Assembly (NCBI GenBank): GCA_003151875.1
Contig: PLYW01000137.1
Coordinates: 1 to 8,044 of the forward strand
Length of the DNA stretch: 8,044 nt
Reading direction: 5' to 3'
Source: Acidobacteriaceae bacterium
Lineage (GTDB): Bacteria > Acidobacteriota > Terriglobia > Terriglobales > Acidobacteriaceae
The notes under the pieces are model-generated. The model saw only the letters and a program-made list of their open reading frames with translations, was not told the DNA's origin and made no database searches. The position numbers and the translations under genes were made by a program. Shown one piece after another: positions 1 to 5,687 of this stretch (the stretch's first letter is position 1; every line of letters begins with the position of its first letter).

Positions 1-165
1 GTGCTGATGTTTCGCCAAAGCGGCGTCAGCATCGCCATGGGCAATGCGACCGACGAGGTGAAGGCGCAGGCGACGTACGTTACCAAGAGCAACACGGAAG
101 ACGGGTTTGCCTACGCCATCGAACACTTCATTCTTGGTGGCGAGCAGAAGCGGGCCGCCGATTAG
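1..165 (+). CDS. Cof-type HAD-IIB family phosphatase, C-terminal fragment
   Basis: This is the last 54 codons of a gene that begins before the window; it ends in TAG at 163-165. The visible peptide has the typical end of Cof/HAD-IIB sugar- or nucleotide-phosphate phosphatases: SGVSIAMGNATDEVKAQA, then YVTKSNTEDGFAYAIEHF. In this family the AMGNA segment follows the motif IV GDxxND loop and lies in the Rossmann core next to the active site, while the 'T.SN..DG.a.ai' stretch closes the domain. The catalytic Asp, the cap domain and the GDxxND motif are all upstream and cannot be seen, so the substrate cannot be guessed. It converges on the SDR gene with only 11 bases between the two stop codons. 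No terminator hairpin with a T-run is visible in that gap. Confidence 0.85.
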   Translation: MLMFRQSGVSIAMGNATDEVKAQATYVTKSNTEDGFAYAIEHFILGGEQKRAAD

Positions 166-176
166 GCTAGTCATGG

Positions 177-929
177 TCAGCGGCTGGCCAGCCCGCCCGC
201 GGTCTCGGCGCCGTCGATCACGTACACCTGCCCATTAACGTAGGCGGCATCGTCCGAGGCCAGGAACGCGAATAGCGCAGCAACTTCTTCAGGCTGGGCG
301 TGCCGATGAAGGGGCAGCTTTTGGTTGACGGCCTCCAGCATTTCATCGGAGTACTCGGCGCGCTGCATCGGGGTCAGAACATATCCGGGCGCGACCGCGT
401 TCACCCGCACCTTGGGCGCCAACTCCAGCGCCATGGAGCGCGTCAGCTCAATCACTCCCGCCTTGGTGGCGTTGTAATCGGCGTAGTAGGGATAACCCAC
501 GATGCCATTGGTGGACGCGGTATTCAAGATGACACCGCCGTCGTGCTCCATCATGTAGCGGGCGGCGGTTTGCGCGACATAGAAAACACCGGTCAGGTTC
601 ACGGCGAGCACCCGGCCCCATTCGTCAGGAGTGATATCGAGAAACTTATGACGAATACTGATGCCGGCGTTGTTGATGACGACGTCGAGCCCGCCCAGAT
701 CGCGCACGATGGCTGCGAAGGCGCGCTGTACTTGTACGTGGTCGGCGACATCGGCGAGAAATGTTCCCGCGATGCCGGGCTGTTGCGCGCGGACCTTTTC
801 ACACGCCGCAGGGTCGCGGTCGAGGACCGCGACTAGCGCACCTTCCTCCAGGAACCGCGCCGCCGTGGCCGCACCGATGCCGCTGGCGCCTCCGGTGATA
901 ACCACACGCTTGCCTTTGAGTCCCCGCAT
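177..929 (-). CDS. Short-chain dehydrogenase/reductase (SDR), classical type
   Basis: The product is a 250-residue cytosolic NAD(P)-dependent oxidoreductase, the normal length for a classical SDR. The dinucleotide-binding motif TGGASGIG is at residues 12-19. Asp37 at the end of the second strand (VAVLDRD) suggests NAD(H) rather than NADP(H). The NNAG motif is at 86-89, followed by the catalytic tetrad Asn111, Ser139, Tyr152 and Lys156 (YNATK), then PG at 181-182. The C-terminal VNGQVYVIDGA is the usual SDR ending. The ATG at 927-929 is preceded by GAGGGG (complement of 933-938), a usable ribosome binding site with short spacing. The gene is transcribed away from the ligase gene, and its upstream region holds a large palindromic element. 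The family covers sugar, hydroxyacyl and alcohol dehydrogenases (FabG-like, glucose 1-dehydrogenase-like); sequence alone does not fix the substrate. Confidence 0.93.
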   Translation of the reverse strand: MRGLKGKRVVITGGASGIGAATAARFLEEGALVAVLDRDPAACEKVRAQQPGIAGTFLADVADHVQVQRAFAAIVRDLGGLDVVINNAGISIRHKFLDITPDEWGRVLAVNLTGVFYVAQTAARYMMEHDGGVILNTASTNGIVGYPYYADYNATKAGVIELTRSMALELAPKVRVNAVAPGYVLTPMQRAEYSDEMLEAVNQKLPLHRHAQPEEVAALFAFLASDDAAYVNGQVYVIDGAETAGGLASR

Positions 930-1364
930 AAGCCCCTCGATTGGCGCGGCTAGAGCAGTTTCACCCTTGCTGTGTAGATGGAGCAGCCGCTGAGATCATT
1001 GATCCGTATACTTCCTGGTGGGAGCCCCCGCATTTATGCGGGGGAAGGAGCGCTTCAGCGCTCCGGGAAAGCTTCGACTCCAATCCTGCGCTTTAGCGCT
1101 GGGGTGTCGAGAAACCCTGGGGCTAAAGCCCATTTCAAGATCGAACGCTTTACCGCCGGACTGAAGTCCAGCTCCCCCTGCTGAAGCAGGGGGCTCCCAC
1201 CAAAAGTCTTCCACCGGTTTTTTGCACTTGAAGGCATGGTCCATCGGTAATACACGAAATCTGAAGCTGCTCTGATCTCCGCCAGACAGAATAACAAACG
1301 GTGTCTGCCTGCCTGTTGGCGATTCCGGTATGAATCCATATTTGTTACACTCTTGCGCACACCA
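930..1364. other. Intergenic region between divergent SDR and ligase genes
   Basis: This is 435 bases without a credible gene. Bases 1016-1202 hold the composite palindromic element described separately. The flanks 930-1015 and 1203-1364 should carry the promoters of the SDR (leftward) and the ligase (rightward), but no clear paired -35/-10 is visible in either. A weak -10-like TACACT lies at 1346-1351, just before the ligase ATG. Short open frames crossing the region on both strands are read through the palindromes and resemble no protein family I know. Confidence 0.6.
1016..1202. repeat. Composite nested-palindrome element 1 (six hairpins inside a 14-bp inverted repeat)
   Basis: A perfect 14-bp inverted repeat closes the element: TGGTGGGAGCCCCC at 1016-1029 and its complement at 1189-1202. 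Inside lie six short hairpins in a row. They are 1025-1044 (9-bp arms, loop TT), 1047-1064 (8 bp, loop TC), 1088-1099 (5 bp, loop TT, within a wider imperfect stem closed by TCGAC 1074-1078 and GTCGA 1106-1110), 1120-1131 (5 bp, loop AA), 1158-1169 (5 bp, loop GA) and 1174-1193 (9 bp, loop GA). Five of the six share a core of the form CTNNAG: CTTCAG, CTTTAG, CTAAAG, CTGAAG, CTGAAG. The two-base loops are too tight for RNA hairpins to close fully, so the last pairs of each stem would open. It sits between two gene starts, so it is not a terminator pair. It resembles a REP/MITE-like intergenic repeat family; its copy number is unknown from this window. Confidence 0.8.
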
Positions 1365-2963
1365 ATGGCACAGCCAACGCAAAGTCTTCGCACCCAGCTT
1401 TACGGCAATCCCGAGGGCAGGTTTGTCCACGATGTCATCCTCGATTCCCGCCGCCAACATGCGGCGAAGGTCGCCATGGTCGACACTTCCTGCACGCCCG
1501 CAAGGCGCATCACCTACGCGGCATACGGCGAACTGGTGGAACGCGCCGCGCGCGGCCTGGTCGCGGCCGGGGTTCGCCCCGGAGAGATGATTGGCATTTA
1601 CCTGCCGAATTGCTGGGAGTTTGGCATCGCCTACCACGCTGCGACCTTGGCTGGGGCCGTGCCGACAACCATGAATCCGACCTACCGCGAGCGCGAAGTC
1701 CGCTATCAGTTGGAGACAGCGGACGCGGTCGCTCTCATCAGCGACGGCGCATTGCTTACCGGCATCGATCTCGCGGGGCTTCCTGCTTTGAGAAACGTCT
1801 ATACCGTCCGCAATCCGGGGCCCAGCGGCTCCCAGATGTGGGAGTCTCTCCTCGAGCCAAACCTCAGCGTGCGGCTGCCGGAACCGGAGCAGGATTCCCG
1901 CGAGGCGCTGGCCACTCTGCCCTTCTCCAGCGGGACCACGGGCCTGCCCAAAGGCGTCATGCTGTCGCATTTCAACCTGGTCGCCAACGTTTTTCAGACG
2001 CTGACTCCGGGCGAATTTGGCGCTATCACCGATCCGGATGTGCTGTTGTGTTTCCTTCCGCTCTATCACATCTATGGTTTGACGGTGGGCCTGAATCTCA
2101 CGCTGATGCGGGGCTGCACTGTGGTGTTGATGCCGCGTTTCGACTGCGAACGTTCGCTGGAAACCATCGTGGAGGAGGGCGTGACCGTCACCCTTTGCGT
2201 GCCTCCCACGCTGCTGGCCTATTGCCAGGCAGCAGAACAGGGGAAATTTCCCCGCCAGCATCGCCTGCGCTGGGTGAAGTCAGGAGCGGCTCCGCTGGCC
2301 CCGGAACTGGCGCGCCGATTTACTCAGAGCACCGGCATTCCCATCCGCCAAGGCTACGGGATGACGGAAGCCTCGCCGGTTACGCACATGGGATTTCTTC
2401 TCCCCGAGCTGTACAAACCCGATTCCGTCGGCGCACCCGTGGCACATACCGAGTGCCGGATTGTGGATGAAAAGGAGAATGACGTAGCGCCCGGAGAAAT
2501 TGGCGAGCTGGTAATGCGCGGACCGCAATTCATGCTGGGCTACTGGAAATCTCCCGACGCCAGCGCCGCGGTGTTGCGCGACGGCTGGTATTGGTCCGGC
2601 GACATCGTTCGCGTGGACGACAGCGGCCAGTATTACGTGGTCGATCGGCGCAAGGAAATGATGAAGTATAAGGGCTTCTCGATTGCGCCGGCGGAGGTGG
2701 AAAGCGTGCTGCTGGAACATCCGGGAGTGCGCGACTGCGGCGTGGTTTCGCGAGTCGATAGCGCGGGCGAAGAGATTCCCTGCGCCTTCGTGGTGTTGCG
2801 CGAAGAAGAGGTAGCCAGCCCGCAGACCGCGTCTCGCCTGCAGGAGTTCGTCGCTAACCGCCTGACCCACTACAAGATGCCGCGCGAAATCTATTTCGTG
2901 CAAATCCTGCCGCGTACCGCCTCCGGAAAAATCTTGCGGCGCGAGCTGCGCAAGCTGCTCTGA
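1365..2963 (+). CDS. AMP-forming acyl/aryl-CoA ligase (ANL superfamily, 4-coumarate-CoA ligase-like)
   Basis: The 532-residue enzyme should activate a carboxylic acid with ATP to an acyl-adenylate and transfer it to CoA. Numbering from the ATG, the phosphate-binding loop SSGTTGLPKG is at 188-197 and PLYHIYGL at about 232-239, as in 4-coumarate and medium/long-chain acyl-CoA ligases. QGYGMTEAS, the adenylate-binding A5 motif, is at 329-337, and SGD with the ribose-binding Asp is at 411-413. The hinge DRRKEMMKYKG is at 427-437, and the catalytic lysine of PRTASGKILRR is at about 522. All core motifs are intact and the length is normal. I start at the ATG at 1365; a TTG at 1353 in the same frame would add four residues, but neither has a good Shine-Dalgarno. 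No pathway genes flank it, so fatty acid versus aromatic acid cannot be decided. No terminator with a T-run follows before the next gene. Confidence 0.92.
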   Translation: MAQPTQSLRTQLYGNPEGRFVHDVILDSRRQHAAKVAMVDTSCTPARRITYAAYGELVERAARGLVAAGVRPGEMIGIYLPNCWEFGIAYHAATLAGAVPTTMNPTYREREVRYQLETADAVALISDGALLTGIDLAGLPALRNVYTVRNPGPSGSQMWESLLEPNLSVRLPEPEQDSREALATLPFSSGTTGLPKGVMLSHFNLVANVFQTLTPGEFGAITDPDVLLCFLPLYHIYGLTVGLNLTLMRGCTVVLMPRFDCERSLETIVEEGVTVTLCVPPTLLAYCQAAEQGKFPRQHRLRWVKSGAAPLAPELARRFTQSTGIPIRQGYGMTEASPVTHMGFLLPELYKPDSVGAPVAHTECRIVDEKENDVAPGEIGELVMRGPQFMLGYWKSPDASAAVLRDGWYWSGDIVRVDDSGQYYVVDRRKEMMKYKGFSIAPAEVESVLLEHPGVRDCGVVSRVDSAGEEIPCAFVVLREEEVASPQTASRLQEFVANRLTHYKMPREIYFVQILPRTASGKILRRELRKLL

Positions 2964-3077
2964 CCATCCGTTATGCCCACCACTCACATTGCTTTGTGAT
3001 TTGCAGCACACCACTTTTTGGCCGGTTTATCTACACTGAAGTTGGACTATTACCGCCCACAACTGATGGGCTTCATT

Positions 3078-3082
3078 GGAGG
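3078..3082 (+). promoter_or_regulatory. Ribosome binding site GGAGG that decides the start of the small secreted protein
   Basis: GGAGG lies three bases before the ATG at 3086. This favours that ATG over the in-frame ATG at 2996, which has no such site and would put 30 unrelated residues before the signal peptide. The spacing is short. An alternative ATG at 3104 would leave 15 bases after GGAGG, which is too far. Confidence 0.6.
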
Positions 3083-3085
3083 CAT

Positions 3086-3463
3086 ATGTACACCCGGAAA
3101 AGAATGTTCGTCGTCCTAATCGGACTGGTCTTAGTGCTGCTGGGCAGCATGGCGGCAAAAGACAATCCCATGGGCATTGCTACAAAACAAACTCTTACCT
3201 TTACTCAGCCGACGGTTGTTGCCGGAAGCTTGCTGCCAGCGGGCGACTACAACGTCACCCATGAAATGCAGGGCCAGACCCACATCATGATCTTCAAGCA
3301 GAAGGGCGGGACCGCCGAGGCCAAAGCCAAGTGCACGCTGACGCCGCTCGCTACGAAAGCGACTCGCTCCGAGCAGCGTTTTACCGAGAACGCGAAGAAC
3401 CAGCGGGTGTTGGTGCAAATGACATTTTCTGGCGACCAAGCCACCCACGTTCTGGAACCGTAG
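3086..3463 (+). CDS. Small secreted beta-rich protein of unknown function
   Basis: The product has 125 residues. Residues 1-6 (MYTRKR) are positively charged, 7-20 are strongly hydrophobic, and a signal peptidase I site is plausible after Ala23 or Ala24 (GSMAAKD). That leaves about 100 mature residues for the periplasm or exterior. There is no lipobox cysteine. The mature part has alternating strands and a segment PTVVAGSLLPAGDYNVTHE at about 42-60. This resembles small exported proteins I associate with Acidobacteriota, in which a 'LPAGdY' turn precedes a beta-sandwich-like core. One cysteine (Cys83) is present, so no internal disulfide is possible. The gene stands alone, 122 bases after the ligase, and is followed at once by a strong terminator, which argues for a real, independently ended transcript. 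I cannot name a function. Confidence 0.75.
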   Translation: MYTRKRMFVVLIGLVLVLLGSMAAKDNPMGIATKQTLTFTQPTVVAGSLLPAGDYNVTHEMQGQTHIMIFKQKGGTAEAKAKCTLTPLATKATRSEQRFTENAKNQRVLVQMTFSGDQATHVLEP

Positions 3464-3489
3464 CAGTCTGAACTGTCGCGGAAATATCA

Positions 3490-3517
3490 ACGGCGGCCCC
3501 AGTGGCCGCCGTTTTTT
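3490..3517 (+). terminator. Intrinsic (rho-independent) terminator after the small secreted protein
   Basis: The arm ACGGCGGCC (3490-3498) pairs perfectly with GGCCGCCGT (3504-3512) across a five-base loop CCAGT, and six T residues follow at 3512-3517. It lies 27 bases after the stop codon of the 3086-3463 gene and points the same way. A further A-T pair (3489/3513) extends the stem. Confidence 0.92.
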
Positions 3518-3554
3518 AACAGTCTGCGCTTATGCTTGAGACGTCTGGGTCCGG

Positions 3555-3748
3555 TTTGCACGGGTAGTGCGGGCCTTCAGGCCCGCGCAAACCGCAAGAG
3601 GAAAAAATCGTTTAAGCCGCTGAGGTCTCCGACCTCAGCGGCTTAAACGAGGCGTTTGGGCGCGACGAACGCGGCGCTACCACCCCAGCACACGCAAAGC
3701 GGCGTGTGCCGGGGACCCCGGCCTGAAGCGCCGCACTACCCGTACAAA
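3555..3748. repeat. Composite nested-palindrome element 2 between convergent genes
   Basis: The outer inverted repeat pairs 3555-3572 with 3731-3748 at 17 of 18 positions; its perfect 13-bp core is ACGGGTAGTGCGG (3560-3572) against CCGCACTACCCGT (3731-3743). Nested inside are four structures. One is a hairpin at 3569-3586 (8-bp arms, core CTTCAG), itself framed by CGGTTTGC 3552-3559 and its complement 3587-3594. The second is a long hairpin at 3608-3650. The third is 3688-3695 with 3702-3709 (GCACACGC arms). The fourth is a wider stem GCGGCGC 3671-3677 with 3728-3734, containing a CCTGAAG near the right end. Together with the terminator, this accounts for the whole 313-base gap between the stop codons at 3463 and 3777. 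The outer frame and size match element 1 although the sequences differ. Confidence 0.75.
3608..3650. repeat. Perfect 20-bp-arm hairpin with three-base loop
   Basis: Arms 3608-3627 and 3631-3650 are exact reverse complements, with loop TCC at 3628-3630. The inner part reads GCTGAGGTC / GACCTCAGC and the outer part TCGTTTAAGCC / GGCTTAAACGA. No T-run follows on the plus strand; reading leftward on the minus strand, the bases after the stem are ATTTTTTCC. This could therefore serve as an intrinsic terminator for transcripts of the rfb operon coming from the right. The position fits, about 130 bases after the rfbB stop. Confidence 0.75.
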
Positions 3749-3776
3749 GCGGACACATCTATCGCAGAGCTCTAGC

Positions 3777-4796
3777 CTAAGGCGCGAAGGTCTTCTCCCG
3801 CTGCACGTAGTGTTTCTGGAAGTAGTCGCGGTACTGGCCGGTACGCACGTCATCGAGCCAGGGCATATTTTCGCGATACCACGCGATGGTCCGCTCCAGT
3901 CCCTGATCGAAACCAATCTCGGGCCGCCAGCCCAGCTCTCGTTCCAGCTTTTCACAGTTGATGGCGTAGCGCAGGTCGTGTCCCTTACGATCACTGACGA
4001 ACTGAATGAGCGATTCGGAGCGGCCCAGAGTGGCGAGAATCAGCTTGGCCACCTCGAGGTTGCGCTTCTCGCATCTTCCGCCGATGTTGTAAACCTCGCC
4101 TTCGCGCCCGCGCTGCAACACGGCGTCGAGGGCGGTGCAGTGATCGCTGACATGGATCCAGTCGCGCACGTTGCTGCCTTTGCCATACACCGGCAGCCGC
4201 TCGCCCGCCATCGCCTGCGCGATCATCAGCGGGATGAACTTCTCGGGAAACTGGTACGGCCCATAGTTGTTGGAGCAGCGCGTCACCACCGCCGCAAACT
4301 TGTGGGTGCGCACGTAGGCCAGCACCAGCAGATCGGAAGCCGCTTTGGTGGCCGCGTAGGGGCTGTTGGGCTGCAGCGGAGATTCTTCCGTGAACTCGCC
4401 TTCCTCGCCGAGGCTGCCATACACTTCGTCGGTGCTGACGTGCAAGAAGCGCGGCACGCCCGCTTCGTGGCAGGCCTGGATGAGGTTGTGCGTGCCATCT
4501 ACATTGGTGCGGACGAAGGCCGCCGCGTCTTCAATGCTGCGGTCCACGTGGCTCTCGGCGGCAAAGTGGATGACGGCGTCGCATCCCCGAACGGCATCCA
4601 GCACCGCGCGATCGCAGATGTCGAGCTGTACAAACTCGCACTTGCCCTGTTGCAGAGCCGGTTCCAGGTTCTTCAAGTTGCCGGCATAGGTCAGCTTGTC
4701 GAGGACCACCAGCTTCCATTGCGGATGTGCGGTTAGGGCGTGATGGACGAAGTTGGAGCCAATGAATCCGGCGCCGCCTGTGACCAGCAGCTTCAT
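3777..4796 (-). CDS. rfbB: dTDP-glucose 4,6-dehydratase (RmlB/RfbB)
   Basis: This is the second enzyme of the dTDP-L-rhamnose pathway: NAD-dependent oxidation, dehydration and reduction of dTDP-D-glucose to dTDP-4-dehydro-6-deoxy-D-glucose. The 339 residues match the family length. The NAD-binding motif TGGAGFIG is at 6-13. The catalytic triad Thr122-Asp123-Glu124 in STDEVYG (121-127) distinguishes the dehydratase from related epimerases. Tyr147 and Lys151 form YAATK. Substrate-binding segments HFAAESHVDRS (77-87), NNYGPYQFPEK (176-186), RDWIHV (211-216) and DRKGHDLRYA (269-278) are all present. I start at the ATG at 4794-4796 because MKLLVTGGAG is the canonical N-terminus; a longer open frame upstream is read through rfbA. 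The ATG overlaps the rfbA stop as ATGA, which suggests translational coupling. It is the last gene of the operon. Confidence 0.97.
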   Translation of the reverse strand: MKLLVTGGAGFIGSNFVHHALTAHPQWKLVVLDKLTYAGNLKNLEPALQQGKCEFVQLDICDRAVLDAVRGCDAVIHFAAESHVDRSIEDAAAFVRTNVDGTHNLIQACHEAGVPRFLHVSTDEVYGSLGEEGEFTEESPLQPNSPYAATKAASDLLVLAYVRTHKFAAVVTRCSNNYGPYQFPEKFIPLMIAQAMAGERLPVYGKGSNVRDWIHVSDHCTALDAVLQRGREGEVYNIGGRCEKRNLEVAKLILATLGRSESLIQFVSDRKGHDLRYAINCEKLERELGWRPEIGFDQGLERTIAWYRENMPWLDDVRTGQYRDYFQKHYVQREKTFAP

Positions 4797-5548
4797 AGGC
4801 TGCGCACCGTCGCCGACTCTTCCGCATTGCGCAGCACCTTGTCGCGCACCATGTTGCTGGCGTGCCACAGCGATTCGAAGGTGCCGGCGTCGGTCCACCA
4901 GCCTTCCAGCAGCGTGTGGTGCAGCGAGCCATCCTCAATGTAGCTGTTGTTGATGTCGGTGATTTCATACTCGCCGCGGCCCGACGGCTTTAGCGTGCGT
5001 ATGCGGTCGAAGACGGTCCCGTCGTAAAAGTAAATGCCGACCACGGCATACGACGAGAGCGGCTTCTTGGGCTTCTCCTCAATGCGAACGACGCGGCCGT
5101 GATCAAAGACGGGCACGCCGAAGCGCTCGGGATCTGTCACTTCTTTCAGCATCACCATGGCGCCATTTTCGAGCCGGTCGAAGGACGTGGCCGCCTCGCG
5201 AATGTCGCCTTCAATGATGTTGTCGCCCAGAACCACGCAGATTTTGTCGCCCTTGGCCCAGGGCTCGGCTAGGCGCAGCGCATCGGCGATTCCAGCTTCC
5301 CCCTCCTGATAGGCAAAGCTGAGTTGCTGCAGACCGAATTCCTTGCCGTTCTGTAGCAGACGGAGAAAATCGCCGGCGTTCTGTCCGCCGGTCACGATCA
5401 AAATGTCGCGGATGCCTGCGTCCACCAGCGTCTGCAAGGGATAAAAGATCATGGGTTTGTCATACACGGGCAGCAGGTGCTTGTTGGTGACGCGGGTCAG
5501 CGGATACAGGCGCGTACCAATGCCGCCCGCCAGGACTATTCCCTTCAT
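4793..5548 (-). CDS. rfbA: Glucose-1-phosphate thymidylyltransferase (RmlA/RfbA), short form
   Basis: This is the first pathway enzyme: glucose-1-phosphate plus dTTP gives dTDP-glucose and pyrophosphate. The 251 residues carry the nucleotidyltransferase signature LAGGIGTRLYPLT (6-18), NKHLLPVYDKPM (22-33), GDN (108-110) with the metal-binding Asp109, EEKP (157-160), GEYEITDIN (192-200) and WTDAGT (218-223) with the second metal Asp220. The protein stops soon after the HASNMVRDKVLR helix, so it lacks the roughly 40-residue C-terminal extension of enterobacterial RmlA (about 290 residues). Short RmlA proteins of this size are known in other bacteria, so I read this as a natural short form, not a truncation. 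A Shine-Dalgarno GGAG (complement of 5554-5557) lies five bases before the ATG. The stop overlaps the rfbB start by four bases. Confidence 0.96.
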   Translation of the reverse strand: MKGIVLAGGIGTRLYPLTRVTNKHLLPVYDKPMIFYPLQTLVDAGIRDILIVTGGQNAGDFLRLLQNGKEFGLQQLSFAYQEGEAGIADALRLAEPWAKGDKICVVLGDNIIEGDIREAATSFDRLENGAMVMLKEVTDPERFGVPVFDHGRVVRIEEKPKKPLSSYAVVGIYFYDGTVFDRIRTLKPSGRGEYEITDINNSYIEDGSLHHTLLEGWWTDAGTFESLWHASNMVRDKVLRNAEESATVRSL

Positions 5549-5687
5549 CAGATCTCCATTCTTGTGCCGTGAACAGTGGGGGTACGCGCAACGGGGTTCG
5601 CCGGTCTTCCGGTGCCAAACCCGGCGGAAGCGCGCGCTGCCGAGGCGCGAGAAGATGAACTGTTCAGCAACCTAGTAATCACGATTA
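5549..5687 (-). promoter_or_regulatory. Non-coding spacer/leader between rfbD and rfbA
   Basis: This is 139 bases without a gene inside an otherwise overlapping operon. In the minus direction it begins with a second in-frame stop (TGA TAA) and a 12-base palindrome TAATCGTGATTA (5676-5687). Next come a 7-bp arm ACTGTTC/GAACAGT (5659-5665 with 5571-5577) and, within that, a stem CTTCCG/CGGAAG (5625-5630 with 5606-5611). The rfbA ribosome binding site closes it. It could be an internal promoter region or a structured leader. I see no convincing -35/-10 pair and no known riboswitch. Confidence 0.4.

Noticed and set aside
300..836. A 178-codon plus-strand open frame
   Set aside because: It is the antisense shadow of the SDR gene, typical in GC-rich DNA. 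It has no family signature.
1016..1202. CRISPR array
   Set aside because: The repeated units are palindromes of changing sequence and spacing with only a 6-base common core. There are no constant repeats of 24-40 bases, no spacers of even length and no cas genes.
1011..1212. Target-site duplication flanking element 1 (CTTCC at 1011-1015 and 1208-1212)
   Set aside because: The right copy is five bases away from the end of the inverted repeat and the match is only five bases, so insertion cannot be claimed.
1346..1351. TACACT as -10 of the ligase, with a similar TACACT at 3032-3037 before the small secreted protein gene
   Set aside because: Both sit at plausible places, but neither has a -35 hexamer at 16-18 bases, and two matches of 4/6 quality are not enough to call promoters.
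996..2261. A 421-codon open frame on the minus strand
   Set aside because: It is antisense to the ligase, whose full set of ANL motifs is intact. The minus-strand product has no recognisable domain, and its end runs through the palindromic element.
2984..2999. TCACA-N6-TGTGA inverted repeat after the ligase stop
   Set aside because: It has the half-sites of a CRP site in the reverse order (the consensus is TGTGA-N6-TCACA). With 5-bp arms and a 6-base gap it is expected by chance. There is no T-run, so it is not a terminator either.
3810..4736. A 308-codon plus-strand open frame
   Set aside because: It is antisense to rfbB and low in recognisable motifs. The rfbB reading is certain.
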